From positions 1-64,000 of the forward strand of contig PAZC01000034.1 of assembly GCA_002716045.1 (NCBI GenBank): a DNA stretch of 64,000 nt. The letters are read 5' to 3'. The DNA is from Opitutia bacterium. Lineage in GTDB: Bacteria > Verrucomicrobiota > Verrucomicrobiia > Opitutales > Seribacteraceae. Positions 53,045 through 61,942 of the stretch are shown piece by piece. The notes beneath the pieces were generated by a model. That model saw nothing but the letters and a program-made list of their open reading frames with translations. It did no database searches and was not told where the DNA came from. Within the stretch, counting starts at the first letter, position 1. Every line of letters begins with the position of its first letter. A program made the position numbers and the translations under genes.

Positions 53045-54954
53045 AAACCACCCGAACAGCAACCGACAAGGAAACTCGTGTACGTAGTCGCCGGCCAGTT
53101 ATTCCTTTGGATAAAAATGTTTCGAAAGCCAAACGCGAAGCGATTGAATTGACCGAGGCGGCGAGGGACGCGGCTCCTCCCAGCGAAAGTTTTGCGGGAC
53201 GAATCTTCCTAGGCCAAATCGACGTATCGGAAGTTCATCCCTTCTCTGGACAAGAACCTGGAGATCGATGTGCAGGCGATGATTTCATTAGGCGGTTGCT
53301 GCATTTGCTGGACGAGTTCGTCGACCCCGATGAAATCGACCGCAGCGGGGAAATCCCCGAAGACATCCTGCAACGCCTAGCCACGATCGGAGCGTTCGGA
53401 ATCAAAATTCCAAAAAAATACGGTGGGCTCGGTCTCTCACAAGCAAACTATTGTCGCGCAGCCACGTTGTTGGGCTCGCGATGCGGAAACCTAACCGCCC
53501 TGATCTCCGCTCACCAGTCAATCGGAGCTCCACAACCTCTCATGCAATATGGAACAAAGGAGCAAAAAACACTTTACTTGCCACGACTCGCGGGAGGCGA
53601 AATTTCGGCCTTTGCCCTGACCGAAAATGAGGCAGGCTCAGATCCCGCCCGCATGATGACAAAGGCAACACCGGTGGATGGAGGACGCAATTTCATCATT
53701 AGCGGAGAAAAGCTCTGGTGCACCAATGGCACCAAGGCCGGCCTCGTGGTAGTCATGGCCAGAACGCCGAATGAAAAAGGCGACTTCTCAAGAAAAAGCA
53801 TAACCGCATTCCTAGTGGAGACAAAATGGCCGGGAGTTGAAGTCGTGCGACGGTGCCACTTCCTCGGGCTCCGAGCGCTCTACAACGGAGTTCTCCGCTT
53901 CAATGACGTCATCGTGCCAAGGGAAAACATTATCCATGCGGAGGGGAAAGGCCTCAAGGTGGCCTTGAGCACACTAAACATCGGTAGGCTCACCTTGCCA
54001 GCCGCATGCGTCGGACTTTCCAAAGAATGCCTGAAACTGGCTCGCGAATGGGCTTCCCGACGTGAACAATGGGGAGCACGAATAGGGCGGCACGAAGCCA
54101 TTTCTCATAAACTAGCAGGCATGGCGGCAGACCTATACGCGATGGAGGCAATGGTCTCCATGACCGCTTCCCTTGTGGATCGAGGTGGCGTAGACTATAG
54201 AATCGAAACCGCATTCTGCAAAACATGGGCCACTGAAACAACTTGGCGCATCGTGGATGATCTTCTCCAGATCCGCGGTGGCCGCGGTTATGAAACTGCC
54301 GCTTCCCTTATGGCTCGCGGCGAAAAGCCGGTCCCCGTCGAACGTTTTCTGCGCGACTCGAGAATCAATCGAATCTTCGAGGGATCCAGCGAAATCATGC
54401 GCCTTATGTTGGCGCGCGAAGCACTGGACCCACACCTGCGATTAGCGGGACCTCTCCTCGACCCCAAAACATCCCTCCTCCACAAGGCCAAAACCGGGTT
54501 GCGGGCCGGCCTCTTTTACGCAGGTTGGTACCCACGGCTGTGTTCGCCGTTGCCTGCGATGCTTCCGGCCGGCCTGCACCCGGGACCTAAATCCGCGCTC
54601 CAAGTTGCCGCGGTCGCAAGCCGCAAACTAGCGCGGCAATTCGTCCATGCCATGGCTCGACATGGGCCCGCCCTTGATCGTCGTCAATTGCTACTGGGCA
54701 GACTCGTTGACATAGGCATGGAAATCTTTGCCCTCTCCTGTTCAGCAATCAAAGCCGAGAACTCTCTCGAAGGAAAAATGAGCAAGGGCGACAGGAAGGA
54801 TCTGCTTGCCCTGCTCGACTGCGTCAAAAGACGAGCCGAAGTACGAATTGAAAGAAATTTCCGGGCCATCTCCCAGAACGCAGACGCTTCGGAAAATCGT
54901 CTCGCCAAAGCACTCCTTGACGATCGATATCGCGACCTCGAGGAAATCAACTGA
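53041..54954 (+). CDS. Acyl-CoA dehydrogenase (long, FadE/VLCAD-like)
   Basis: The 637-residue protein starts in an ATGA overlap with the FadB/J gene. The N-terminal 90 residues are extra. The dehydrogenase core has IKIPKKYGGLGLSQANYC, the FAD-contacting FALTENEAGSDPA and ISGEKLWCTNG. The catalytic Glu is expected in RINRIFEGSSEIMRL. A C-terminal domain of 150 residues follows, as in very-long-chain enzymes. It makes the first double bond in beta-oxidation. No electron-transfer flavoprotein gene is in the window. Confidence 0.93.
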   Translation: MKTTRTATDKETRVRSRRPVIPLDKNVSKAKREAIELTEAARDAAPPSESFAGRIFLGQIDVSEVHPFSGQEPGDRCAGDDFIRRLLHLLDEFVDPDEIDRSGEIPEDILQRLATIGAFGIKIPKKYGGLGLSQANYCRAATLLGSRCGNLTALISAHQSIGAPQPLMQYGTKEQKTLYLPRLAGGEISAFALTENEAGSDPARMMTKATPVDGGRNFIISGEKLWCTNGTKAGLVVVMARTPNEKGDFSRKSITAFLVETKWPGVEVVRRCHFLGLRALYNGVLRFNDVIVPRENIIHAEGKGLKVALSTLNIGRLTLPAACVGLSKECLKLAREWASRREQWGARIGRHEAISHKLAGMAADLYAMEAMVSMTASLVDRGGVDYRIETAFCKTWATETTWRIVDDLLQIRGGRGYETAASLMARGEKPVPVERFLRDSRINRIFEGSSEIMRLMLAREALDPHLRLAGPLLDPKTSLLHKAKTGLRAGLFYAGWYPRLCSPLPAMLPAGLHPGPKSALQVAAVASRKLARQFVHAMARHGPALDRRQLLLGRLVDIGMEIFALSCSAIKAENSLEGKMSKGDRKDLLALLDCVKRRAEVRIERNFRAISQNADASENRLAKALLDDRYRDLEEIN

Positions 54955-54978
54955 CAAACCTGTTGAACGAAGTCAATT

Positions 54979-55054
54979 TGGCGGAGCCGAGCGGGTTCGA
55001 ACCGCCGACCTCGTCATTGCGAACAACGCGCTCTTCCTACTGAGCTAGGGCCCC
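54979..55054 (-). tRNA. tRNA-Ala(CGC)
   Basis: The 76-base RNA folds into a full cloverleaf: D stem GCTC/GAGC, anticodon stem CGTTG/TGACG with loop TTCGCAA (anticodon CGC, bases 34-36), T stem GGCGG/CCGCT with loop TTCGAAC, and an encoded CCA end. The G3:U70 pair that identifies alanine tRNA is present. Oddities are G at discriminator position 73 (A is usual for alanine), a C7:C66 mismatch and two wobble pairs in the anticodon stem. Confidence 0.93.
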
Positions 55055-55065
55055 GTATCAAGGAA

Positions 55066-55079
55066 GGAAACATGTTTCC
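55066..55079. promoter_or_regulatory. Perfect 14-bp palindrome upstream of the tRNA
   Basis: GGAAACATGTTTCC is a perfect palindrome 11 bases upstream of the tRNA-Ala 5' end and between it and the PQQ-propeller gene terminator. It could be a dimeric regulator site or a processing hairpin. No second copy was noticed in the window. Confidence 0.35.
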
Positions 55080-55080
55080 G

Positions 55081-55108
55081 CAAAAGCTTTCAGGCAAGTC
55101 GAAAGCTT
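55081..55108 (-). terminator. Hairpin after the PQQ-propeller gene
   Basis: On the minus strand AAGCTTTC and GAAAGCTT (8-bp stem, 9-base loop) begin inside the stop codon of the propeller gene and are followed by a short T-run (TTTT). It is a weak intrinsic terminator for the uvrC-CAP-propeller operon, and read-through could reach the tRNA. Confidence 0.5.
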
Positions 55109-56354
55109 ACTCCAGAGGAAGCTCGTAGCAAACGATCTCACGGTCGCTGCGAGCATAAATTCGGTTGCCGGAAAAGGCAGGATGAGCCCATGTCTTGCCA
55201 ATGATCTGGGCACGGTCCAACTCGTTGTAGCCGGTGGGCTTGAGTTCGCACAAAACAAGTTCTCCGTTGGCGTTGAGGGCAAGGGCTCGATTGCTTTGGC
55301 CGAGCCATGTCAGGCTAGCTTGCGGGTTGCGATCCTTGGGTGTCAGTTGATGATCGTCTCGCCAACGTATCTTGCCTGTTTTCAACTCGAAACAGGTAAG
55401 GCCATGACGGCGATCCAACAAGTAACAAAAGCCATCTTTGAAGAGCGGTTGAGACATCAATCCGCAGAGGGCTTCCTCCTCTTCCCAGAGTAAGGTAGCT
55501 TCAGTAGGTTTTGCACCAAGTCGAATGGCCTTGGATCCATGCCAATAGCCACAAACCAAAACGATGCCATCACGAAAAATCGGGGTCGCAATGGCCACGC
55601 CATATTTCACTTTGTACGGAATCTTCCACAATTCCCTCCCATCTCCCAAAGGCAGGCCAACGACATTTTCGGGGCCCCAGCAAATCATCTCCTTACGTCC
55701 ATCCCGCTGAATGATAACGGGTGGCCCGTAACCAGCGAGCTCTTCACCCGAACGCCAGACGGTTTTGCCCGTCAAGGGATCTAGCGCGACCACGCAACCG
55801 ATCGGCCGGGCACCGATCTGATAGAGCACCCTGTTTTCATGAATCAAGGGGGATCCAGCATATCCCCAGAAGGGCCTCTTGGCCTTTTCCTGCTTCGATA
55901 AATCCCTGAACCACAGCTTTTTACCAGTTTTCTCATCGAGACAAAAAGCATGGCCCACCGCGCCTAAGCCAAAGACCTTTCCTTTATGCACAGTAACCGC
56001 TGCTCGTGGTCCGGTACCGTAGTCCAAGTCACCGTAAACGGCTTCGTAAGAAAAGGTCCAAAGAACCTTTCCTGTCTCGGCCTCAAGGCAAAGAACACGC
56101 TCGACTTCTCCGTTCTTTTCCTTGTCCGGTCGATCCATCAGGAAGACCCTTCCCTTGTTCACGGAAACTCCTGAATATCCAGGCTCAACAGGCTTTTTCC
56201 ACACTCTGCGAAGCCCATTCTCCGGCCATTGCTTGGCTAGTTTCGGAGACTGCCAAGACCCATCTCCACGAATACCACGCCATGTCGGCCAATCCTCAGC
56301 CCAAACAATGCCTTGAACTACGAGAACCGCAAGGCAGCCCAATACCTGTTTCAT
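55107..56354 (-). CDS. PQQ-like beta-propeller protein, exported
   Basis: The 415-residue protein has a signal peptide (LGCLAVLVVQGIVWA) and the opening DWPTWRGIRGDGSW, common to PVC exported propellers. Repeated blades follow: CLEAETGKVLWTFSY, CLDEKTGKKLWFRDL, ALDPLTGKTVWRSG and CFELKTGKIRWRDD. The fold is that of BamB and PQQ dehydrogenases, but no quinone-binding Cys pair or metal site is evident, so it is likely a binding protein. It starts 2 bases after the CAP gene stop and is the last gene of the uvrC operon. Confidence 0.87.
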   Translation of the reverse strand: MKQVLGCLAVLVVQGIVWAEDWPTWRGIRGDGSWQSPKLAKQWPENGLRRVWKKPVEPGYSGVSVNKGRVFLMDRPDKEKNGEVERVLCLEAETGKVLWTFSYEAVYGDLDYGTGPRAAVTVHKGKVFGLGAVGHAFCLDEKTGKKLWFRDLSKQEKAKRPFWGYAGSPLIHENRVLYQIGARPIGCVVALDPLTGKTVWRSGEELAGYGPPVIIQRDGRKEMICWGPENVVGLPLGDGRELWKIPYKVKYGVAIATPIFRDGIVLVCGYWHGSKAIRLGAKPTEATLLWEEEEALCGLMSQPLFKDGFCYLLDRRHGLTCFELKTGKIRWRDDHQLTPKDRNPQASLTWLGQSNRALALNANGELVLCELKPTGYNELDRAQIIGKTWAHPAFSGNRIYARSDREIVCYELPLE

Positions 56355-56356
56355 AG

Positions 56357-57193
56357 TTAAAATAGGTTTTGCGTCACAAAGATATGCTCACGCCTAATCC
56401 CGAGGCCGATGCCCTCGAGTTCACGCTCGGGATGGAGAAAATTATCACGATGGCGCGGACTGTTTAACCAGCCATTCACGATCTGCTCAGCTATTTGATC
56501 GGCTCGGTACCAACGAAAGACAAGCCGTGACACCTTGCCGTCCTTCACTTCCCTGCGAAAGGAATGATAGCGGCCTACGCGCCCCACGTTTTCGGTCAAT
56601 CCAGTCACCTGATCTCCGGAAGAAACCCCCTTGCTAGCAGTCCATCCTTGGCGAACGGCTCTGGCAGTGGGATCCTCCCCATCGGGATTGAGATGACTGA
56701 AAAAATCTCTCTTCGCCATGTCCTCGCTGTGGGCTCGGGCAATCGTAGCCACTTGGTCATTCCAGGCCAACTGCTTCAAGTTGCGCTTCAAGCGCTCGCG
56801 ATTAACCACGTTGTGCACCATTTTTTCAATGGCCCTTAAATCAATTTGTGGTGCTGTGGCAAGATGGGCATCGGTCAGGGAAGGGATCTTATCCGTTGCC
56901 AATGTGCCCGGTTGGCGACTTAGCCAATTGTCGAGATAGGCTCGATCGACGGCGGAAAAAGCTTCTTTTTTCAGTACGTAAATTCGCCCGCCCATATCCA
57001 GTTTTGCATTCACCCCATCGTAATCTCGCAAACGGGCCTTGATGGAACGCCCCTCCAAGTTACGCCAAACACGCAACTCGTTTGCAACGGAAGGCATCCT
57101 GCCATTCGAACCCAATCTAATGCTTGTCTGGCCAAGCAAGTCCATTGGAAAACTCGGCAACAAAAGGACCAAAGCCATCAGCAAATTTCTCAT
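56357..57193 (-). CDS. Exported SHD1 plus CAP (SCP/PR1-like) domain protein
   Basis: The 278-residue protein has a signal peptide. An SHD1-like beta module lies at residues about 40-95 (VWRNLEGRSIKARLRDYDGV, IYVLKKEAFSAVDRAYLDNW). The CAP domain covers about 125-278 and has the conserved His/Glu positions in IARAHSEDMAKRDFFSHLNP, TENVGR and VNGWLNSPRHRDNFL. CAP domains bind lipids or cleave peptides; the cavity residues look intact. It overlaps uvrC by ATGA. Confidence 0.88.
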   Translation of the reverse strand: MRNLLMALVLLLPSFPMDLLGQTSIRLGSNGRMPSVANELRVWRNLEGRSIKARLRDYDGVNAKLDMGGRIYVLKKEAFSAVDRAYLDNWLSRQPGTLATDKIPSLTDAHLATAPQIDLRAIEKMVHNVVNRERLKRNLKQLAWNDQVATIARAHSEDMAKRDFFSHLNPDGEDPTARAVRQGWTASKGVSSGDQVTGLTENVGRVGRYHSFRREVKDGKVSRLVFRWYRADQIAEQIVNGWLNSPRHRDNFLHPERELEGIGLGIRREHIFVTQNLF

Positions 57194-58680
57194 GCCTCCA
57201 GTTTTCCCTTCGACAAGAACAAGCGCAACTCTTTACCCAACACCGGACCGATTCCGTCCACTGCCAAGAGCTGTTTTTCGGACGCCTTTCGAATCTTTTC
57301 GAAGGTTCCGAAGTGACTGATTAAGTTCGCTTTGCGCACCGGCCCTAATCCGGGGAAATCGTCCAGCGCCGATTCGCGAATTTTCCGGCTGCGCCACTCG
57401 GCGTTGAATTGGTTGGCAAAACGATGGGATTCGTCCCGCAAACGCTGAAGCAGACGCAAGGCGGGATCACGCCGTGAAAGCACAATGGCTTCTCGCTCGT
57501 CGGGAAATTCTATTCGCTCCTCTTTCTTGGCCAAACCAATCAGGGGAGGTGGCTCAATGGAGGCATTCAGGAAAGCCCGCAAGGCAAAGCCAACTTGTCC
57601 CTTGCCTCCGTCCACGACAACAAGATCGGGGAAAGCGGCTCCCTCTCGACCGAGACGACGATAACGCCGCCCGACCACTTCCTCCATTGCCCGACAATCG
57701 TCATTGCCCACGAAACTTCTTATCTTGTAACGACGATAGTTTGCCTTGTCCGGCAGGCCGTCACAAAAGGACACCATGGAGGCAACCGCAAAGGTGCCAG
57801 AGACATGGGATACGTCGAAACATTCGATCACTGCCGGCAAACCGGACAAGCCCAAGGCTTCGCTCAGTCCTTGCAGTGCTTCGGCAGGATCCGCGGAGGC
57901 TTTGAGGACATGCCTTTGAAACTTGCGGGTGGGCGCAATGGTTTCTCGTAGCGCCCCAACAAGATCACGCAACTCGGCCGCTCGCTCGAACTCGCGTTCC
58001 TCGGCGCAAAGAGCCATTTCTTCCTGAAGCTCCTTTAGCCATTCACGAGCTTTCCCATCCAGAAACTGACATGCCTCTTCTACGCGTTCGCGGTATTCAT
58101 CAGGAGTCACTTCGTTGTGCCCGGCGAAAATTTCGGCGCGAGCATCATCATACAGAGAAAAGCGTCCATCCGAGAGTTTTCGAGGACGGGCATCGTGGAG
58201 CAGTATGCCGAAACGTTTGCGCATTTCCAAAAGCGTTTCACGTAACATGCCGGCATGAGCGAATGGTCCAAAATAACGTCCCTGATCATTCTTTCGATTT
58301 CTGGTTAACCGGAATCGCGGCAATTGGTTTTGCAAGTCAACGCGAACGAGCAGGAACTGTTTGTCATCCACGAAATCCGTGTTGTACTTCGGCTTGTATT
58401 CCTTGATCAATTTGCCTTCCAGCAAAAGCGCCTCGGCCTCGGAACGAACAGTGAGGTGATCCAAGTCCCGGACCATGCTGACCATCGCGGCGATCTTCGG
58501 TTGGCTAAGGGCAAAACGACGGGAAGGCTGAAAATAGGTGGTAGCGCGCTTGCGAAGATCCTTGGCCTTTCCAACGTAGATAACTTTACCAAATCGATCC
58601 TTCATCAAATAGACGCCGGGAGCGTGGGGCAAAGCCCGCGCTTTTCGCAAGACATCGGAAGAGGGATTTGGCATTTGCAA
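57190..58680 (-). CDS. uvrC: Excinuclease ABC subunit C lacking Fe-S cysteines
   Basis: The 496-residue protein has the GIY-YIG nuclease (PGVYLMKDRFGKVIYVGKA, with catalytic Glu in SEAEALLLEGKL), the UVR helix pair (EMALCAEEREFERAAELRD), the RNase H-like domain (ECFDVSHVSGT, LVVVDGGKGQ, LRDESHRFANQFN) and tandem HhH motifs (FPGLGPVRKANLISHFG). It makes both incisions in nucleotide excision repair. It is about 100 residues shorter than E. coli UvrC, and the segment that normally carries four Fe-S cysteines (around residues 150-185, ILLHDARPRKLSDGRFSLYD) has none. A start at 58674 is also possible. It diverges from cinA. Confidence 0.93.
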   Translation of the reverse strand: MQMPNPSSDVLRKARALPHAPGVYLMKDRFGKVIYVGKAKDLRKRATTYFQPSRRFALSQPKIAAMVSMVRDLDHLTVRSEAEALLLEGKLIKEYKPKYNTDFVDDKQFLLVRVDLQNQLPRFRLTRNRKNDQGRYFGPFAHAGMLRETLLEMRKRFGILLHDARPRKLSDGRFSLYDDARAEIFAGHNEVTPDEYRERVEEACQFLDGKAREWLKELQEEMALCAEEREFERAAELRDLVGALRETIAPTRKFQRHVLKASADPAEALQGLSEALGLSGLPAVIECFDVSHVSGTFAVASMVSFCDGLPDKANYRRYKIRSFVGNDDCRAMEEVVGRRYRRLGREGAAFPDLVVVDGGKGQVGFALRAFLNASIEPPPLIGLAKKEERIEFPDEREAIVLSRRDPALRLLQRLRDESHRFANQFNAEWRSRKIRESALDDFPGLGPVRKANLISHFGTFEKIRKASEKQLLAVDGIGPVLGKELRLFLSKGKLEA

Positions 58681-58736
58681 AAAAATGGGGTATCGTAAAC
58701 ATCGTTCGGTTTTTCACATCAAAGGCAACAAAACGC

Positions 58737-60029
58737 ATGAGTTTCGAAAAAAGGGTCGAGGTCATCGATTTAGGAGACGAGTTGCTCCTAGGTCTGAGAG
58801 AGAACAGTCACTTGGTATTCATCGGTGACAAACTAGCTGCCCGTGGGCTCGAAATAGACTATGCTCAAGTCATCAAGGATGATCCCGAGGAAATTCGCCG
58901 CGCATTCTCGGAGAGCTGGGAGCGAGCCGACCTAATAATCACCACGGGCGGTCTTGGCCCCACCGTGGACGACCTGACTCGAGAAACTATTGCCGAGGCG
59001 CTTGGTTTGCCCTTGGTCTTTGACGAGGAGATCTTGGCTCACGTCCAAGAACGCTTTGCCCGCCGCAACATGGAGATGCCGGAAAACAACAAGAAGCAGT
59101 GCTTTGTTCCGGAAGGGGCTGACATTTTAATTAACAGGCTCGGCACGGCACCCGGGCTATTCGTGGAAAAGGAGGGCAAGATCCTAGCCATGCTGCCAGG
59201 CCCCCCGCGCGAACTGCACCCCATGTTGGAAAACGAATTGATTCCGCGGCTCGCGGAACGAGGCATCCTTCATGACTCGGAATCATACGTCGGGTTTCGG
59301 ACCGCCGGAATCGGCGAATCTTCACTGGAAGAAAAATTAGCTACTATCACCAACGAAATCGACGGCTTGCACGTCTCGTTCTGTGCCAACCAAGGCCTCG
59401 TGGACGTTCGGTTGAGCTCCGAAGAACACGGGGAATTATCATTCGATCGCCTCAAGGAAATTGGGCACCAATGTCGTGAAATGCTCGGCCATGACTTTGT
59501 CAGCTTCGGACACCCCAGCATTGCCCGAGTGGTTTTTCGCACGGTGCGTAGCCTGGAAAAAACATTGGCCGTTGCCGAATCGTGCACCGGTGGGCTCCTC
59601 TCCAATGCATTTACGGATATTCCGGGTGTGTCCAAAGTTTTCGCAGGAAGTGTCATTTCCTACCAGAACGACACCAAGATACAGTTGCTCGACGTGCCCG
59701 ACGCACTCATTCACCAACATGGAGCCGTAAGCGCCGAGACTGCCGTGGCTATGGCCACCGGCGCCGCCGAACGCTTTTCCGCCGACTATACCTTGAGCGT
59801 AACCGGATTCGCTGGACCCGACGGTGGCACGAAAAACGATCCCGTCGGCACCATATACATTGGTTATCATTCGCCCGTAGGCGTCTGGTCGCGCAAGGTT
59901 GTGTTCCAAGGAGAACGCCGATCCATCCAACGGCGAGCGACAATCGCAGCATTGGATTGGATGCGCCGCAAACTCTTCAAGTACAAGGCGGAGGAAGTTG
60001 TGGCCAGTGGCGTGGACAGCGGCGACTAA
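58737..60029 (+). CDS. cinA: CinA-like protein (NMN amidohydrolase/COG1058)
   Basis: The ATG at 58737 gives 430 residues; the earlier in-frame ATG at 58668 lies inside the uvrC start region. The N-terminal MoCF-like domain has TTGGLGPTVDDLTRE and MLPGPPREL. The C-terminal CinA domain has VAESCTGGLLSNAFTDIPG, SVISYQNDTKIQLL and FAGPDGGTKNDPVGT. Bacterial members deamidate NMN or hydrolyse ADP-ribose and are linked to competence and DNA damage. Here it is divergent from uvrC and followed by holA. Confidence 0.93.
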   Translation: MSFEKRVEVIDLGDELLLGLRENSHLVFIGDKLAARGLEIDYAQVIKDDPEEIRRAFSESWERADLIITTGGLGPTVDDLTRETIAEALGLPLVFDEEILAHVQERFARRNMEMPENNKKQCFVPEGADILINRLGTAPGLFVEKEGKILAMLPGPPRELHPMLENELIPRLAERGILHDSESYVGFRTAGIGESSLEEKLATITNEIDGLHVSFCANQGLVDVRLSSEEHGELSFDRLKEIGHQCREMLGHDFVSFGHPSIARVVFRTVRSLEKTLAVAESCTGGLLSNAFTDIPGVSKVFAGSVISYQNDTKIQLLDVPDALIHQHGAVSAETAVAMATGAAERFSADYTLSVTGFAGPDGGTKNDPVGTIYIGYHSPVGVWSRKVVFQGERRSIQRRATIAALDWMRRKLFKYKAEEVVASGVDSGD

Positions 60030-60055
60030 TCTCAATTGCGGACAGCTTTTCCGCC

Positions 60056-61189
60056 ATGAGCGAAAAACCCGATTACCCCGACGCTTTTCATATCGTACTC
60101 GGCGACGACGACTACCTCGTGCGCAAAAGCGCCCAAGAAATCTTTGATCGACTTCTCCCCGAATTTCCAGAGGAATTCCAACGAGAAATAATCGACGGGC
60201 GGGCCTCTCGCGTGGACGAGGTAAAGTCCGCGGTCGATAAATTTCGTGAGGCCGCTCAAACATTGTCTCTCTTCGGCGACGGCAAACTCATCTGGTTGCG
60301 CGACGTCGACTTCCTCGGAGATAATCCCACTGGGCGAGCCGAAGGCACTCAAGATGAAGTCGAGCGTCTGCAGGGACTGATCGAGAAGATCGGGACAGAA
60401 GGCATGAAAGTCATTCTGTCGGCCAGTCCCGTCGATCGCCGGCGCAAATTCCCCAAGTGGCTCGCGAAAGCCCCCAACTGCACCGAGGCATATACCAAAA
60501 AGGATCGTGGGGCCGCCGTACGCAGAGTAGTGGATGAAACCTGCAAGGAACTCGAGGTCACCATGGAACCTAATGCCATCGAGTTACTGAACGGCCTGAT
60601 AAACGGGAACGCCCAACTCGCAGTCGAGGAAACTCTCAAACTGGCAACTTTTCTCGGTTCGGATGGGGGAACTATAAATGAAAAACTGGTCACCGAATTG
60701 GTGCCATCTTTCGGGGAAGGCGATTTTTTCGAGGCTGCCGAAGCCTTTTCGTCCTTTGACCTCTCCTGGACTTTGGATGCCCTCACACGTCACTTTTTCC
60801 ATTGGCCGGAAGCCAGACCCTTGTTGTCTAGCCTACAGGGGCGCAACCGGCTCATGATCCAATTGCGGGTACTGCTCGATGCCGGTGAAATTTCCTTGGG
60901 CGGTCGCGGAATTTCCAAGGCGGACCTCGACCGAGCCGCCGAGCGACATGCCGAGCGCTTCGGTGATTCAGGCGAAAAAAACGGATTCAACGTGTTCACC
61001 CAAAACCCATGGTACTTGGGACGACTAGCGATTGGAGCGCAAAAACCCGCCAAGCTGAGGACCTTGATTGAAGTGCAAACCGAACTCTTTCGCTCGTTCG
61101 AGCAACTCATTTCGCGCACCGATGACCACGAGGGAGTAATGAAGGACTTGGCTGTGCGATGCCTTTCCGAAGTGAGCTTTGGCTCATGA
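60056..61189 (+). CDS. holA: DNA polymerase III subunit delta
   Basis: I chose the ATG at 60056, which gives 377 residues beginning MSEKPDYPDAFHIVLGDDDY; the same frame is open upstream only as an overlap with cinA. The AAA+-like domain has the degenerate VLGDDDYLVRKSAQEI start, ATLSLFGDGKLIWLRDVDF-type strand and YTKKDRGAAVRRVVDE. NGNAQLAVEETLKL is typical of HolA's lid region. Delta opens the beta clamp in the clamp loader. It lies 26 bases after cinA. Confidence 0.88.
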   Translation: MSEKPDYPDAFHIVLGDDDYLVRKSAQEIFDRLLPEFPEEFQREIIDGRASRVDEVKSAVDKFREAAQTLSLFGDGKLIWLRDVDFLGDNPTGRAEGTQDEVERLQGLIEKIGTEGMKVILSASPVDRRRKFPKWLAKAPNCTEAYTKKDRGAAVRRVVDETCKELEVTMEPNAIELLNGLINGNAQLAVEETLKLATFLGSDGGTINEKLVTELVPSFGEGDFFEAAEAFSSFDLSWTLDALTRHFFHWPEARPLLSSLQGRNRLMIQLRVLLDAGEISLGGRGISKADLDRAAERHAERFGDSGEKNGFNVFTQNPWYLGRLAIGAQKPAKLRTLIEVQTELFRSFEQLISRTDDHEGVMKDLAVRCLSEVSFGS

Positions 61190-61264
61190 AGAAGCCAAGG
61201 AGTTTGCGGCGATCTTCATTTTCCCGTTGCCCTGAGCCAACAGCGGCATTACCTCGGTAAACCC

Positions 61265-61753
61265 ATGAAATCTTCCAAATTCTTCGCAATTTCTTTTCTT
61301 TTATCATTCGCAGCTTGTCAGCTAAAGGCTCAAAAAGAGGTGACCAATGCCGATTTGCTTCGCAAGCTCGAGGAAATTCAAGGCCAAGTAGAAAGCCTCG
61401 AAAAACGTGTCACCTCCTTGGAAGGCAAGGCAAATGCCTCAGCGGTTGCTTTGCCGCAAGGCAAGGAAGACAGGGAAAGCTTTCTAAAGCGCCTGCGCAA
61501 TGAATTGGGCACTTCCGCCGCCCGTGAAAGTGGTCCATGGGTAAACGCCAAATCATGGGAAAGCATAAAGAAAGGGCTCACTTCGGCGCAAGTGCGGGCC
61601 GTGCTAGGCCGTCCCCACAAGCAAAAATTGTCCATCAATCCGCGCATAAGCGACATTTGGATCTACGAAGGAGACCTAAACGCCGACGGGAAAAAAGAGC
61701 GAGGCATCGTGAATTTCTCGAATGGCAGGGTTCTTTCGGTCGAGAAGCCCTAA
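61265..61753 (+). CDS. Exported BamE/SmpA-like protein with coiled coil
   Basis: The 162-residue protein has a signal peptide with a Cys (FAACQLKAQ) that is not a clean lipobox. A coiled coil follows (LLRKLEEIQGQVESLEKRVT), then a BamE-like C-terminal domain (WESIKKGLTSAQVRAVLGRP, IWIYEGDLNADGKKERGIVN). BamE-like domains often support outer-membrane assembly, and a porin-like gene follows. The family link is moderate. Confidence 0.75.
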   Translation: MKSSKFFAISFLLSFAACQLKAQKEVTNADLLRKLEEIQGQVESLEKRVTSLEGKANASAVALPQGKEDRESFLKRLRNELGTSAARESGPWVNAKSWESIKKGLTSAQVRAVLGRPHKQKLSINPRISDIWIYEGDLNADGKKERGIVNFSNGRVLSVEKP

Positions 61754-61942
61754 TACGAAAGCCCTGGCTTGCCTGGCACGGCAATTGGACCGATTGGGCT
61801 CGAAGCCATACTATTTTGTTCAAATTCAGGGCTTTTATTGGCTTGACCTCATAGCCCTGTATGTACATTATTTAATGCGTATGGTTTTGCGGTTGGCTCC
61901 GTAAAGCCTGTTTAAGGTACCTAACACAAACTAGATAATACT

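Noticed and set aside
59582-60055. An N-terminal extension of the holA frame
   Set aside because: It overlaps the conserved C-terminal domain of cinA in another frame; HolA sequence begins only at the ATG at 60056.
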